The notes: generated from the letters alone by a model not told the origin. A DNA stretch of 64,000 bases from Rhizomicrobium sp. (GCA_037200385.1 JBBCGL010000001.1:682001-746000), one strand, 5' to 3'. Positions 28,137 through 38,107 are shown, numbered from the stretch's first letter. Numbers and translations: made by a program.

Positions 28137-28286
28137 CTAGAACGCGTTCGAGAGGTTCTGGAAGAAGGTCGTCAGGCTGGTGCCGATGGCGCTAACGGCG
28201 GTGAAGATCACGATCGAGATGATGCTCGCGATCATGGCATATTCGATCGCCGTGGCACCGCTCGCGTCGGCCGCAAGCCGGCTCAG
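28137..28286 (-). CDS. Flp-type type IVb pilin, start codon unclear
   Basis: The C-terminal 49 residues form a complete Flp pilin: DASGATAIEYAMIASIISIV, then IFTAVSAIG and a short tail ending LSNAF. The prepilin peptidase site G/ATAIEY with Glu5 and Tyr6 is intact, followed by a single hydrophobic helix. No ATG, GTG or TTG lies between the preceding mutT coding region and this motif. The nearest possible initiator is a CTG at 28284-28286 that overlaps the mutT stop. The frame continues far upstream through other genes, which is not meaningful. No tad assembly genes are in the window, so this is an orphan pilin or a relic. Confidence 0.6.
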   Translation of the reverse strand: MSRLAADASGATAIEYAMIASIISIVIFTAVSAIGTSLTTFFQNLSNAF

Positions 28287-28696
28287 AGCAGATCGCGCAG
28301 CATGGGGATGAGCGGCAGGTCGGCCGCCGGCATCGGATATTGCGTCAGCTCCCGCGGCAGCACCCATTTGAGCGCGCTGTGCTCGCGCGGCACCGCGATC
28401 CCCTCCCAGCGGCGGCAGACATAGAGCGGCATCAGGAGCTGGAAATCCGGGTAGGCGTGCGAGGCGAAGGTGAAGGGCGCGAGACATGGCTCCTTGACCA
28501 TGATTCCCAATTCCTCGGCGAGCTCGCGGATCAGCGCCTCTTCGGGCCGCTCGCCCGGCTCGACCTTTCCGCCCGGAAATTCCCATAGTCCTGCCATCGC
28601 TTTCTGTGGCGACCGCTGCGCGATGAGAACGCGGCCGTCCGGATCGATCAGCGCGCAGGCGACCACCAGAACGAGCCTCGCACCCATGCGTTCCAT
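28283..28696 (-). CDS. mutT: NUDIX 8-oxo-dGTP pyrophosphohydrolase (MutT)
   Basis: Sanitises oxidised guanine nucleotides. The 137-residue protein contains the full NUDIX box GKVEPGERPEEALIRELAEE followed by LGI (about residues 42-64), preceded by GLWEFPG as in MutT. Substrate contacts such as the N/D near YPDFQLLMPLYVCR are typical of the pyrophosphohydrolase group. It lies in a minus-strand run argJ, alpha/beta hydrolase, mutT, Flp pilin; adjacency of argJ and mutT is common in alphaproteobacteria. Confidence 0.92.
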   Translation of the reverse strand: MERMGARLVLVVACALIDPDGRVLIAQRSPQKAMAGLWEFPGGKVEPGERPEEALIRELAEELGIMVKEPCLAPFTFASHAYPDFQLLMPLYVCRRWEGIAVPREHSALKWVLPRELTQYPMPAADLPLIPMLRDLL

Positions 28697-28774
28697 GATC
28701 TCCGCCCAGCCCTAAGGTTGGATTAAGATTTATCAGCGGTTTTGACGGAGGTCGAACGCAAATTCCACCGGCGC

Positions 28775-29614
28775 TCAGCCCTGGGCGGCTGCGCGTTCGA
28801 ACCGTGAAGGTCCGAACACATAGGCCTCCGGCTCGACAACCGTGCGGCGGAAGAAATCGCCGATCATCGTCATGACCTGCGGCACCACCTTTGGATGATT
28901 GGCGAAGCCATGCGGAAAGCCGGCGAAGAGATGCAGATCGACCTTGCCGCCGGCTTCGCGCACGCGCGCTTCGTAGGCGCGCGACGTGTCGACCGGAACG
29001 ATCCTGTCGGCGTCGCCGTGCAGCAGCATGACCGGCGGCAGGCCGGGTCCGACATGCGCGATGGGGCTGGCGAGCGCGGCCATGCCGGCGGAAATCTCCG
29101 CGCCGGGCAGCACCGCCGCCGGGACGCCGCCCGATGGCCTTGCGTCGCCGAGATAAAAGAGCACCGGCGGATAGATCGCCGCGACGGCCGCCACGGCGGC
29201 GGAGATGCCGCCCGCGCCCTCGGGCGGGTCGAGCCGTTCGTCGTCGCCGCTGCCGGCCGCGAGCAGCGCCAGATGACCGCCGGCGGAATGGCCTTCCAGG
29301 CAAAGCTTGTCCGGATCGAAACCGAGTTCGGCGGCGTGCGAACGCATCCATCTGAGCGCCCGTTTCACGTCGTGGATCTGCGCCGGAAAGCGCGCCTCGC
29401 CGACCAGCCGGTATTCGGATGCGACGGCGACGAATCCCTGCGCGGCGAGTGCCTGGGCGTGCGGCGCCAGCATCGTCTTGCTGCCGCGCGCCCAGGCGCC
29501 GCCATGAAGCAACAGGACGGCGGCGCCGTTTGCGGCCCCGGAGCGACGATAGATATCGAGCGCCAACGGCCGTTTGCCGGCATCGGCAAAGACGATGTCG
29601 CGCTGCGTGTCCAT
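28775..29614 (-). CDS. Alpha/beta hydrolase (BD-FAE/esterase type)
   Basis: A 279-residue hydrolase of the carboxylesterase/lipase group. The oxyanion-hole motif LLLHGGAWARG is near residue 35, the nucleophile serine lies in EGHSAGGHLALLA near 107, and a later Asp (LHGDADRIVP) and His (FPHGFANHP) complete the triad. The ATG at 29614 begins one base after the argJ stop, so coupled expression is likely. An in-frame ATG at 29653 would overlap argJ and adds a poor N-terminus. The substrate cannot be told from sequence. Confidence 0.86.
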   Translation of the reverse strand: MDTQRDIVFADAGKRPLALDIYRRSGAANGAAVLLLHGGAWARGSKTMLAPHAQALAAQGFVAVASEYRLVGEARFPAQIHDVKRALRWMRSHAAELGFDPDKLCLEGHSAGGHLALLAAGSGDDERLDPPEGAGGISAAVAAVAAIYPPVLFYLGDARPSGGVPAAVLPGAEISAGMAALASPIAHVGPGLPPVMLLHGDADRIVPVDTSRAYEARVREAGGKVDLHLFAGFPHGFANHPKVVPQVMTMIGDFFRRTVVEPEAYVFGPSRFERAAAQG

Positions 29615-29615
29615 C

Positions 29616-30899
29616 TCAGCTGCGATAGCTGCCATTGATATCGATGTAGCCATGGGTGAGGTCGCAGGTCCAGACGCGCGACTTGCCCTTGCCGAGGCCC
29701 AGGTCGACCGCGATCTCGACCTCCCGGCCCTTCACCGCCTTGGTCGCGGCAGCTTCGTTGTATTTCGCGGCGCGCGCGCCAGCCTCGGCGACGACTTGGG
29801 TGCCGAAGCTGATCTTGAGCTTGTCGCGGTCGGCGGGTTCGCCGGCCTTGCCGACGGCCATCACGATGCGACCCCAATTGGCGTCCTCGCCCGCGATGGC
29901 GGTCTTCACCAGCGGCGAGTTCGCGATGGCGAGCGCGATACGCTTGGCCGAGCCGTCGGACTCGGCGCCCGTCACGTCGATGCGGATGAGCTTCTGCGCG
30001 CCCTCGCCGTCGCGCACCACCTGGAGCGCCAGATCGAGCAGGACCTTGTCGAGCGCCCGGCGGAATTCGTTCAGCCGCTTGTCGGACGCTTTGGCGATCG
30101 CGGGATGCGCCGCGCCCTTGCCGGTTGCGAACAGGAGCAGCGTATCGCTGGTCGAGGTGTCGCTGTCGACGGTGATCGCATTGAACGAGGTCGACACGCC
30201 GGCGGTCAGCAGGTCCTGCAGCACGGAAGCCGGAAGCTTCGCGTCGGTGAAGACGAAGGACAGCATCGTCGCCATGTCGGGCGCGATCATTCCCGAGCCC
30301 TTGGCGATGCCGTTGATCGTCACGCGTTTGCCGTCGATGGTGGCCTGCGCCGTGGCAAGCTTGGGGTAGGTGTCCGTCGTCATGATCGCCTCGGCCGCGG
30401 CACGCCAGCCGCCCGCGGCGCCCGCTTCTGCCAACGGGCCGAGAATCCGGGTGATGCGGCCGGCCGGCAGCGGTTCGCCGATGACGCCCGTCGAGGCGAG
30501 GAAGACCTCGCCCGGCTTGCAGCCGACGATGGCGGCGGCGGATTCGGCGACTTGGCGCGCGCCCTCCATGCCGGCCTTGCCGGTGAAGGCGTTGGCGTTG
30601 CCACTGTTGACCACCAGGGCACGGGCGCCGGCGCCTGCGAGGCCCGCCCTGCACCAGTCCACAGGGGCGGACGCGGTACGGGATTTCGTGAAGACGCCGG
30701 CAACCTGGGTGCCCTCGGCAAACACCGCGAGCAGGACGTCGGTGCGGTCTTTGTAGCGGATCCCGGCCTCGCCGGTCGCCAGCCGGACGCCCGCCAGCGG
30801 AGGCAGGCTCGCAATGCTCTTGGGCGCCAGAGGCGAAACGGCATGACCTGCGGAGGCTTTGGCCGCCTTGGCCGCTACGGACGCCTTGCCCTTCGCCAT
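29616..30899 (-). CDS. argJ: Bifunctional glutamate N-acetyltransferase / amino-acid N-acetyltransferase (ArgJ)
   Basis: Transfers acetyl groups from N-acetylornithine to glutamate in the cyclic arginine pathway. The start is ATG 30897-30899 with GGAGG upstream; 427 residues. It shows [12 protein letters not shown] near residue 98, [20 protein letters not shown] near 205 with the self-cleavage Ala-Thr bond, and the C-terminal GEDANWGRI and GYIDINGSY. An N-terminal lysine/alanine-rich leader of about 30 residues is longer than usual. It is divergent from secA; the prsA-like gene often found between them is absent. Confidence 0.95.
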   Translation of the reverse strand: MAKGKASVAAKAAKASAGHAVSPLAPKSIASLPPLAGVRLATGEAGIRYKDRTDVLLAVFAEGTQVAGVFTKSRTASAPVDWCRAGLAGAGARALVVNSGNANAFTGKAGMEGARQVAESAAAIVGCKPGEVFLASTGVIGEPLPAGRITRILGPLAEAGAAGGWRAAAEAIMTTDTYPKLATAQATIDGKRVTINGIAKGSGMIAPDMATMLSFVFTDAKLPASVLQDLLTAGVSTSFNAITVDSDTSTSDTLLLFATGKGAAHPAIAKASDKRLNEFRRALDKVLLDLALQVVRDGEGAQKLIRIDVTGAESDGSAKRIALAIANSPLVKTAIAGEDANWGRIVMAVGKAGEPADRDKLKISFGTQVVAEAGARAAKYNEAAATKAVKGREVEIAVDLGLGKGKSRVWTCDLTHGYIDINGSYRS

Positions 30900-30946
30900 G
30901 GAACCTGCCTCCAAATCGGGCGCGCATGTGACCCGAAACGCCTGAT

Positions 30947-30975
30947 TTGACAAGGGGGTGAGCCGTTCTTATCTC
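30947..30975 (+). promoter_or_regulatory. Candidate sigma-70 promoter of secA
   Basis: A consensus -35 TTGACA at 30947-30952 is followed by a 17-base spacer and TATCTC at 30970-30975, about 70 bases before the secA ATG. A GC-rich imperfect hairpin (about 30979-31011, CTGCC paired with GGCAG) lies in the presumed leader. It is the best housekeeping-type promoter match I see in the window. Confidence 0.5.
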
Positions 30976-31043
30976 TCCCGCGCGGCTGCCTTGCCGGTTC
31001 GGCAGGGCGCGCCCGCCTTTTCCGGCTTTGTTAAGAGGATTTC

Positions 31044-33827
31044 ATGCTGGGTTTCAGCGGCATCGCACAGCGCATCTTCGGCTCGTCCAACGAGCGGAAG
31101 ATCAGGCAATTCAAGGCCAAAGTGGCCGAGATCAACGCGCTCGAGCCGCAATTCGTCCCCAAGACCGACGACCAGCTGCGGGCAATGACCGCCCATTTCC
31201 GGGAACGGCTGGCCAAGGGCGAGACGCTGGAGGACCTGCTGCCGGAAGCCTTCGCGACCGTCCGCGAGGCGGCCAAGCGGACGCTGGGCCAGCGGCATTT
31301 CGACGTGCAGCTGATCGGCGGCATGGTGCTGCACGGCGGCAACATCGCCGAGATGAAGACCGGCGAAGGCAAGACCCTGGTCGCCACCTTGCCCGTCTAC
31401 CTGAACGCGCTGGCCGGCGAGGGCGTGCATGTCGTGACGGTGAACGACTATCTCGCCAAGCGCGACGCCGAGTGGATGGGCCAGGTCTACCGCTTCCTCG
31501 GCCTCTCGGTCGGCTGCATCGTGCACGGCCTGACCGACGAGGAGCGCAAGCAGGCCTACAATGCCGACGTGACCTACGGCACGAACAACGAGTTCGGCTT
31601 CGACTATCTGCGCGACAACATGAAGTATTCGATCGCGACGATGAGCCAGCGCGGCCATTCCTATGCGATCGTCGACGAGGTGGACTCGATCCTGGTCGAC
31701 GAGGCGCGCACGCCGCTGATCATCTCCGGCCCGACCGACGACCTGACGGCCATGTATGTCGCGGTCGATGCGATGATCCCCTCTCTCCGCCGTCCCGGCA
31801 CCAAGAAGATCAAGAACCGCGACGGCAAGGAGGAGCTCGAGGACAAGGGCGACTATGAGCTCGACGAGAAGTCGCGCCAGGTGACGCTGACCGAGGCGGG
31901 CAACGAGCACATGGTCGAGCTGCTGCGCGGCGCGGGCCTGCTGGAGACCGGCGACCTCTACGACATCGAGAACATCTCGGTCGTGCATCACGTGAACCAG
32001 GCGCTGAAGGCGCACACGATCTTCCAGAAGGATCGCGACTACATCGTCAAGGACGGCAAGATCGTCATCATCGACGAATTCACCGGCCGCATGATGGAAG
32101 GGCGGCGCTACTCCGAAGGGCTGCACCAGGCGCTGGAAGCCAAGGAGCATGTCGAGGTCCAGCCCGAGAACGTGACGCTCGCCTCGATCACCTTCCAGAA
32201 CTATTTCCGGCTCTACGACAAGCTGGCGGGCATGACCGGCACGGCGCTGACCGAGGCTGCCGAATTCATGGACATCTACAATCTCGACGTCATGGAAGTG
32301 CCGACCAACGTGCCGGTGCAGCGCAAGGACGCCGATGACGAGGTCTATCGCACCGCCGACGAGAAGAACGACGCGATCGTCAAGCTGGTCGAGGAATGCC
32401 GCGTCAAGGGCCAGCCGGTGCTGGTCGGCACGACCTCGATCGAGAAGTCCGAGCAGCTGTCCGAGCTGATGAAGAAGCGCAAGATCCAGCACTATGTGCT
32501 GAACGCGCGCTATCACGAGCAGGAAGCGGCCATCGTGGCGCAGGCCGGCGTGCCGGGCGCGGTCACCATCGCCACCAACATGGCGGGCCGCGGCACCGAC
32601 ATCCAGCTCGGCGGCAATGCCGAGATGCGCATCCGCACCGAGCTCGGCGGCATCGTCGACGAAAACGAGCTGGCGCGCCGCACCGACCAGATCCGCGCGG
32701 AAGTCAGGACGGACAAGGACAAAGTGCTGGCAGCCGGCGGGCTCTACATCATCGGCACCGAGCGGCACGAAAGCCGCCGCATCGACAACCAGCTGCGCGG
32801 CCGTTCGGGCCGCCAGGGCGATCCGGGCGCGTCGAAGTTCTTCCTGTCGCTGCAGGACGACCTGATGCGCATCTTCGGCTCGCAGCAGATGGACACGATC
32901 CTGACGCGACTGGGCCTGGAGAAGGGCGAGGCGATCGCCCATCCCTGGGTCAACAAGGCGCTGGAGAAGGCACAGCAGAAGGTCGAGGCGCGCAACTTCG
33001 AGATCCGCAAGAACATCCTCAAATACGACAACGTGCTCAACGACCAGCGCAAGGTGATCTTCGAGCAGCGCCGCGAGATCATGTCGGCGGACGACGTGAG
33101 CGACCAGATCGCCGAGTTCCGCGCCGAAGTGGTCGGCGATCTCGTCGCCAGCCACATCCCCGAGCGCGCCTATGCCGAGCAGTGGGACGCGGCCGGCCTG
33201 CACGACGAGATCGCGCGGATCTTCGGCGTCGACCTGCCCATCGTCGACTGGACCAAGGAAGAAGGCATCGCCGACGAAGAGGTGCGCGAGCGCATCCAGA
33301 GCGCGGTCGACAAGCGCGCCGCGGCCAGGGCGGCGGAGATCGGCAGCGACATGATGCGCTATGCCGAGAAGGCGATCCTGCTGCAGACTCTCGACCACGA
33401 CTGGCGCGAGCACATCATCCATCTCGATCATCTGCGCCAGTATGTCGGCCTGCGCGGCATCGGCCAGCGTGACCCGCTGATCGAGTACAAGAGCGAAGCC
33501 TTCGCGCTGTTCGAGAGCCTGCTCGGCAAGATGCGCACCGAAGTGATCCGCCAGATCATGCATGTGCAGATCCAGAGTGAGCCGCCGCCGGAACTGGTCG
33601 ATCCGTCGCCGCTCTCGATGCGCGCGTCGCATATCGACCCGCTGACCGGCGAGGACGAATTCGCCAACCAACCACCGCCGGCGCAAGGGCCGCGCGCCGT
33701 GTTCCGCGACCGCGAGGTGCCGGTCGACCCCAACGATCCCAAGACCTGGGGCAAGGTGCAGCGCAACGCCCCCTGCCCCTGCGGCTCGGGCCGCAAATTC
33801 AAGCATTGCCACGGAGCGCTTGTTTGA
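31044..33827 (+). CDS. secA: Preprotein translocase ATPase SecA
   Basis: Motor ATPase that drives Sec-dependent export. At 927 residues it is full length. It has Walker [15 protein letters not shown] near residue 105, the DEAD-type [20 protein letters not shown] near 210, [26 protein letters not shown] near 515, and [11 protein letters not shown]. The C-terminal zinc site [14 protein letters not shown], used for SecB and phospholipid contact, is intact. It is a single gene with its own promoter and with corA 46 bases downstream. A very long antisense frame over this gene is not coding. Confidence 0.97.
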   Translation: MLGFSGIAQRIFGSSNERKIRQFKAKVAEINALEPQFVPKTDDQLRAMTAHFRERLAKGETLEDLLPEAFATVREAAKRTLGQRHFDVQLIGGMVLHGGNIAEMKTGEGKTLVATLPVYLNALAGEGVHVVTVNDYLAKRDAEWMGQVYRFLGLSVGCIVHGLTDEERKQAYNADVTYGTNNEFGFDYLRDNMKYSIATMSQRGHSYAIVDEVDSILVDEARTPLIISGPTDDLTAMYVAVDAMIPSLRRPGTKKIKNRDGKEELEDKGDYELDEKSRQVTLTEAGNEHMVELLRGAGLLETGDLYDIENISVVHHVNQALKAHTIFQKDRDYIVKDGKIVIIDEFTGRMMEGRRYSEGLHQALEAKEHVEVQPENVTLASITFQNYFRLYDKLAGMTGTALTEAAEFMDIYNLDVMEVPTNVPVQRKDADDEVYRTADEKNDAIVKLVEECRVKGQPVLVGTTSIEKSEQLSELMKKRKIQHYVLNARYHEQEAAIVAQAGVPGAVTIATNMAGRGTDIQLGGNAEMRIRTELGGIVDENELARRTDQIRAEVRTDKDKVLAAGGLYIIGTERHESRRIDNQLRGRSGRQGDPGASKFFLSLQDDLMRIFGSQQMDTILTRLGLEKGEAIAHPWVNKALEKAQQKVEARNFEIRKNILKYDNVLNDQRKVIFEQRREIMSADDVSDQIAEFRAEVVGDLVASHIPERAYAEQWDAAGLHDEIARIFGVDLPIVDWTKEEGIADEEVRERIQSAVDKRAAARAAEIGSDMMRYAEKAILLQTLDHDWREHIIHLDHLRQYVGLRGIGQRDPLIEYKSEAFALFESLLGKMRTEVIRQIMHVQIQSEPPPELVDPSPLSMRASHIDPLTGEDEFANQPPPAQGPRAVFRDREVPVDPNDPKTWGKVQRNAPCPCGSGRKFKHCHGALV

Positions 33828-33872
33828 CCGCCGCAGGCATGGCGACCCATTGCGCTCCAGGGCATTCGCACC

Positions 33873-34808
33873 ATGCGGCATGACTACAAGCAGGACGGCG
33901 AGGCCGTCTGGATCGACTTGCACGATCCGACGCAGCAGGAGATCGAGGACGCGCGCGAGTTCTGCGGCCTGCACATCCCCACCCGTGCCGCGCTCGACGA
34001 GATCGAGACCTCGAGCCGGATGCAGGCCAGCGGCGACATCCTGACGCTCAGCCTGCCGATCACGCCCTATCATCCCGGCCAGGAGCCGGTCTCCGCGCCG
34101 ATCGGCTTCGTGCTGACGCCCAAGCTGCTGGTCAGCGTGCGGTTCGACGAACTGCATACCTTCCACAAGGTCGGCGAGCGGATATCGCAGAGCAAGACCG
34201 ACTACAGCGCGGCGCAGGTCTTCGCCGAGATCGTCGAGGCGATCGTGGACTACAGCGCCGACAAATTGGAGACCATCAAGGCCGACACCCGTGCCTGCTC
34301 CGGCAAGGTCTTCCACCGCACCGTGCAGGGGCGCCGCGACGTCAAGCGCAAGGCGCAGATGCTGCGCGAGACCCTGGTCCATCTGGGCGACATGGAGGAG
34401 CGGCTCTCCGAGCTGCGCGAGACCCTGCTGGCGCTGCAGCGGGCGATCCCCTTCGTCCTCGACCGCGCCAAGAGCTGGATCGGCGACGACATCGCGGCGC
34501 GGCTGAAAACCGCCGCCGCAGACGTCCAGTCGCTCGACGATTTCGAGACCCACCTGACGGACAAGGTGCAATTCCTGCTCGACGCGACGCTGGGTTTCAT
34601 CAACACCGAGCAGAACGACATCTTCAAGGTGCTGACCATCGCCTCGATCGTCGGCATCCCGCCGACCTTCTTCGCCGGCGTCTACGGCATGAACTTCCAC
34701 AACATGCCGGAGCTGGGCTGGACCTATGGCTATGCGTTCGGCTGGGGCGTCATCCTGCTGAGCACGCTCATCCCGATCGCCTGGTTCAAATGGCGCGGTT
34801 GGTGGTAA
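33873..34808 (+). CDS. corA: Magnesium/cobalt transporter CorA
   Basis: Pentameric divalent-cation channel of 311 residues. A large N-terminal cytoplasmic domain (about 1-245) is followed by two C-terminal membrane helices. The signature YGMNF near residue 270 ends the first helix and forms the selectivity filter. The region IASIVGIPPTFFAGV just before it is typical. The protein ends in a short positive tail (WFKWRGWW). It lies 45 bases after secA on the same strand. Confidence 0.92.
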   Translation: MRHDYKQDGEAVWIDLHDPTQQEIEDAREFCGLHIPTRAALDEIETSSRMQASGDILTLSLPITPYHPGQEPVSAPIGFVLTPKLLVSVRFDELHTFHKVGERISQSKTDYSAAQVFAEIVEAIVDYSADKLETIKADTRACSGKVFHRTVQGRRDVKRKAQMLRETLVHLGDMEERLSELRETLLALQRAIPFVLDRAKSWIGDDIAARLKTAAADVQSLDDFETHLTDKVQFLLDATLGFINTEQNDIFKVLTIASIVGIPPTFFAGVYGMNFHNMPELGWTYGYAFGWGVILLSTLIPIAWFKWRGWW

Positions 34809-34883
34809 GGCGGGGCTGACGCGGCGGAGCCCCTTCCCGTTTCGCCCGCGCCGGACCAACATGCGGCATCCCGGGAGGCCGCC

Positions 34884-36032
34884 ATGAAACCGTTCCAGAT
34901 CGAAGTGCCGCAAGCGACGCTCGATGCGATCCTTGCCAAAGTCCGCGCCTATGAATGGCATGAGATGCCGCGCGGCGATGGCCTCGAGGGCAGCTGGGCC
35001 TATGGCGCCAATCTCGATTTCCTGCGGGAGCTGTGTGCCTACTGGACCTCCGGCTATGACTGGCGCAAGGCCGAGGCGGCGCTGAACCGCTTTCCGCAGT
35101 TCAGCGCGGCGGTCGAGGATATCGACCTGCATTTCTACCGCGAGACGGGATCGGGCGCGGCGCCGAAGCCGCTGATCCTCAGCCATGGCTGGCCGGGTTC
35201 GGTGTTCGAATTCCAGCACATCATCGACACGCTGGCGCATCCCGAACGGCATGGTGGCGACGAGAAGGACGCCTTCACCGTCGTGGTGCCGTCCCTGCCC
35301 GGCTATGGCTGGTCGGGCAAGCCCGGGCGCCCGATCGGGCCGCGGCGCACGGCGGCGCTGTTCGACACGCTGATGACCGAGGTGCTGGGCCTGCCGAACT
35401 ACATCGCGCAGGGCGGCGACTGGGGCAGCTCGATCTCGGCCTACATGTCCTATGAGGGCAAGGGCTGCCGCGCGGCGCATCTCAACATGATGGGCTGGTT
35501 CTCGCCCGGCGTGGCGCCGCAGAGCGAGGAGGAGAAGGCGTTCGCCGCCAAGGCCGGCGCGCTGTTCCAGGCCGAGGGCGCCTATTTCCTCGAGCAGACG
35601 ACCAAGCCGCAGACGCTGTCCTACGGGATGATGGATTCGCCGGTGGGCGTCGCCGCCTGGATCGTGGAGAAATTCCACGGCTGGTCCGACACGCGCAAGG
35701 GCTTCGAGAATGCCTATACGAAGGACCAGCTGCTGACCAATGTGATGATCTATCTGGTGACGCGGACCTTCAATACCGCGACCTGGATGTATCGCGGCCG
35801 CGCCGAGGAGGTATTCCTGAACCCGCTGCCGCAGGGCGCGCGGTTGACCAAGCCGACGGGGATCGCGGCGTTTCCGGTCGACCTCATCCCCTTTCCGCCG
35901 CGAAGCCAGGTGGAGCGCTCGATGAACGTGGCGCGCTGGGACCAGTTCGAGGAGGGCGGCCACTTCGCGGCGCTGGAACGGCCGGACGACCTGGTGGCGA
36001 GCATCAGGGGATTTGCGAGAGGACTGGGATGA
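34884..36032 (+). CDS. Epoxide hydrolase (EHN-domain alpha/beta hydrolase)
   Basis: A 382-residue microsomal-type epoxide hydrolase. The N-terminal EHN domain (about 1-105) is followed by the alpha/beta core. It shows the oxyanion motif SHGWPGSVFEF near residue 100, the nucleophile Asp in QGGDWGSSI near 177, and a catalytic His in EEGGHFAALE near 365. A YL-x-TRTFNTATWMY segment may supply the ring-opening tyrosine. Likely role is detoxification or catabolism of small epoxides, with substrate unknown. It converges with accA across a hairpin at 36038-36060. Confidence 0.88.
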   Translation: MKPFQIEVPQATLDAILAKVRAYEWHEMPRGDGLEGSWAYGANLDFLRELCAYWTSGYDWRKAEAALNRFPQFSAAVEDIDLHFYRETGSGAAPKPLILSHGWPGSVFEFQHIIDTLAHPERHGGDEKDAFTVVVPSLPGYGWSGKPGRPIGPRRTAALFDTLMTEVLGLPNYIAQGGDWGSSISAYMSYEGKGCRAAHLNMMGWFSPGVAPQSEEEKAFAAKAGALFQAEGAYFLEQTTKPQTLSYGMMDSPVGVAAWIVEKFHGWSDTRKGFENAYTKDQLLTNVMIYLVTRTFNTATWMYRGRAEEVFLNPLPQGARLTKPTGIAAFPVDLIPFPPRSQVERSMNVARWDQFEEGGHFAALERPDDLVASIRGFARGLG

Positions 36033-36037
36033 AGCCA

Positions 36038-36060
36038 CCTCCCCGCGCCGTGGGGAGGTT
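36038..36060. terminator. Hairpin between the convergent epoxide hydrolase and accA genes
   Basis: Perfect 8-bp arms ACCTCCCC and GGGGAGGT flank a 7-base loop in the 31-bp gap between the two stop codons. It could end transcription from both sides, but no T-run follows on either strand. The same arm sequence recurs at 46817-46845 and 54493-54515, so it belongs to a repeat family. Confidence 0.5.
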
Positions 36061-36063
36061 GGA

Positions 36064-37023
36064 TCAGGCGAGAAGATTTCTTCCCATCGCGAGATATTTC
36101 TCGCGGCGTTCGTTGCGCAATTCGTCGCCCGGCACGCGGTCCATCTCGGCGATGGCGCGGGCGATCTGCTCGCCGACATTGAGGATGGCCTCGTCCGGCG
36201 CGCGATGGGCGCCGCCCACGGGCTCGGGAATGATCGCGTCGATCACCTTGAGCTGCAGGCAGTCCTGCGCCGAGATCCGCATCGCGGCGGCGGCGTCCTG
36301 CGCCTTCTCCGGCTTGCGCCACAGGATCGAGGCGCAGCCCTCGGGCGAGATCACCGAATAGACCGAGTGCTCCAGCATCAGCACGCGGTTCGCCGTGGCG
36401 ATGGCGAGCGCGCCGCCCGAGCCGCCCTCCCCGATGATGGTCGAAACGAATGGCACCCGGATCTCGAGGCCGGCCTGGGTCGAGCGCGCGATGGCCTCGG
36501 ACTGGCCGCGCTCCTCCGCCGCGACGCCGCTATAGGCGCCCGACGTGTCGACCAGGCTGATCACCGGCAGGCCGAAGCGGTCGGCCATCTGGAACAGGCG
36601 CTCGGATTTGCGGTAGCCCTCCGGCATCGCCATGCCGAAATTGTGCTTCAGGCGCGACTTGGTGTCGTTGCCCTTCTCATGGCCGAGCACCGCCACGGCG
36701 CGGCCGCGGAAGCGCGCCAGCGCTGCGACGATGGCATGGTCGTCGCCGAAGCTGCGGTCGCCGGCGAGCGGCGTGAACTCGTCGAACAGACCACGCGCAT
36801 AATCGGAGAAGTGCGGACGGCCGGGATGGCGTGCAACCTGGACCTTCTGCCATGGCGAGAGCTTGGCGTAGGTGTCCTTGATCAGGCCATCGGCACGGGT
36901 CTGCAGGCGGCCGACCTCGGCGTCGATCTGCATCGCCGGGTCTTCCTCGGCGAGCTTGCGCAGCTCGACGATCTTGCCCTCCAGCTCGGAGATGGGACGT
37001 TCGAAGTCGAGATAGGTGTGCAT
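36064..37023 (-). CDS. accA: Acetyl-CoA carboxylase carboxyltransferase alpha subunit
   Basis: Carboxyltransferase alpha chain that with AccD makes malonyl-CoA. The start is ATG 37021-37023 (MHTYLDFERPISELEGKI), giving 319 residues, the usual length. Characteristic blocks are HPGRPHFSDYARGLFDEF near residue 78, GHEKGNDTKSRLKHNFGM, VDTSGAYSGVAAEERGQSEA near 165 and IGEGGSGGALAIATANR. A longer frame upstream to 37083 is not supported by the family N-terminus. Confidence 0.96.
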   Translation of the reverse strand: MHTYLDFERPISELEGKIVELRKLAEEDPAMQIDAEVGRLQTRADGLIKDTYAKLSPWQKVQVARHPGRPHFSDYARGLFDEFTPLAGDRSFGDDHAIVAALARFRGRAVAVLGHEKGNDTKSRLKHNFGMAMPEGYRKSERLFQMADRFGLPVISLVDTSGAYSGVAAEERGQSEAIARSTQAGLEIRVPFVSTIIGEGGSGGALAIATANRVLMLEHSVYSVISPEGCASILWRKPEKAQDAAAAMRISAQDCLQLKVIDAIIPEPVGGAHRAPDEAILNVGEQIARAIAEMDRVPGDELRNERREKYLAMGRNLLA

Positions 37024-37094
37024 GGGTTCCCGATGAAAATGGCGGAAAACAGGGGTTTTCCGCCCGGCTCGGCCGTGGTCCATCCCTGATATGC

Positions 37095-37114
37095 GGATTT
37101 GTGGTCACAAATCC
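37095..37114. promoter_or_regulatory. 20-bp palindrome between accA and the ECF41 operon
   Basis: Arms GGATTTGTG and CACAAATCC (9 bp, perfect) flank a 2-bp centre. The site sits 44 bases before the membrane-protein start and 72 bases from accA. Its size and symmetry fit an operator for a dimeric regulator, possibly acting on the divergent operon. The binding protein is unknown. Confidence 0.45.
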
Positions 37115-37157
37115 AGTGGGCGCATCGTCTTATGGTTTGTAACGCCGGGAACGGACA

Positions 37158-37559
37158 ATGGGTGTCAGGCTGGGATTGGGGTTTCTGGGGCTGTTCCATC
37201 TGGCGAACGGTCTCACCATGCTGCTGTGGCCGGCGTGGTGGGCGGCGGTGGTGGTGCATCTGAACGCGCCAGATCATCTGCACCATCACTTCATCACCGA
37301 TATCGGATTGGCTTTCGCCGCGAGCGGCATCGGGATGCTGCTGGGCGCGCGACGCGGCGCATCGCGCGCGGCCTATGCGGCGGCAGGCGCGGCCTGGCCC
37401 CTGCTCCACGGCCTGCTCCATGTCGAGGAATGGATCGCGATAGGGCCGCCCGTCGCGGCCGGCGACCGGATCAGCGAAGGCGTGGGCGTGATCCTGGCTG
37501 GCATCGCCGGCGCGGTGCTCGCCTGGCTGCGCCTGCGCGACAAACGAGGAGATGTGTGA
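37158..37559 (+). CDS. Small four-helix membrane protein of unknown function
   Basis: A 133-residue, very hydrophobic protein with four predicted membrane segments (about 3-22, 27-40, 47-64 plus 72-88, and 104-124). A His-rich loop DHLHHHFITD lies between the second and third. The pattern resembles small DUF4345-type membrane proteins, but I cannot name the family with certainty. Its stop overlaps the next start (TGATG), making it the first gene of a three-gene operon with an AhpD-like protein and an ECF41 sigma factor. Confidence 0.75.
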   Translation: MGVRLGLGFLGLFHLANGLTMLLWPAWWAAVVVHLNAPDHLHHHFITDIGLAFAASGIGMLLGARRGASRAAYAAAGAAWPLLHGLLHVEEWIAIGPPVAAGDRISEGVGVILAGIAGAVLAWLRLRDKRGDV

Positions 37560-38107
37560 TGCTCAAATGGTTCCTGCACCGCTATGTGCGCCGCATGGAG
37601 GCGCATTACGGCTATGATGCGACCTATATGCACGAGATGCTCGACACCTCGACGGCTGGGTTCCGCCGCTTCATGAAGATGCAGATGGCGGGCGGCGGCT
37701 GGCGCGGCGACGCGCCGCGTGACCCGTGGTGCGCCGCCGGCATCGCCGCCGCACTCGTCGAGGATTGCGGCCCCTGCGTGCAGATCGCGACCGACATGGC
37801 GATAGAGGCGGGGATGAAGGCGGAGGTGATCGGCGCCCTGCTCCGTCGTGCACCGACCGATTCCGATGCGCAGCTCGGCTTCGACTATGGCCGCGCCTTG
37901 CTCAATGGCAGCGCGGACCTCGACGAACTGCGCGAGACCGTCGCGACGCGCTGGGGCAAGACGGCATTGCTCGCGCTGTCGCTGCGGGCGATGACCGCGC
38001 GCAACTATCCGGTGCTCAAACGCGCGCTCGGCCACGCCAAGACCTGCCAACGCGTGCGTGTCGGCAAGGACGAGGTTGCGGTCAACCAGATGCTGAAGGC
38101 GGCATGA
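37559..38107 (+). CDS. AhpD/carboxymuconolactone-decarboxylase-like protein
   Basis: A 182-residue helical protein. The motif LVEDCGPCVQIATDMAI near residue 70 contains the CxxC of AhpD-like folds, with a preceding Glu as in the peroxidase-reductase proton relay. The start ATG 37559-37561 has GAGGAG upstream and overlaps the previous stop. Carboxymuconolactone decarboxylase-like genes are the typical genetic partners of ECF41 sigma factors, and the ECF41 gene follows with an ATGA overlap. Probable role is redox or peroxide chemistry under that sigma factor; the true substrate is unknown. Confidence 0.8.
   Translation: MLKWFLHRYVRRMEAHYGYDATYMHEMLDTSTAGFRRFMKMQMAGGGWRGDAPRDPWCAAGIAAALVEDCGPCVQIATDMAIEAGMKAEVIGALLRRAPTDSDAQLGFDYGRALLNGSADLDELRETVATRWGKTALLALSLRAMTARNYPVLKRALGHAKTCQRVRVGKDEVAVNQMLKAA

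Noticed and set aside
30969-36179. A 5.2-kb open frame of about 1736 codons on the minus strand across secA, corA and the epoxide hydrolase gene
   Set aside because: It is antisense to three well-supported genes, and its protein is Arg/Ala/His/Asp-rich with no family motif. High GC and codon bias remove stops on the opposite strand. Similar long antisense frames cover ntrY, ptsP and the mutase gene.
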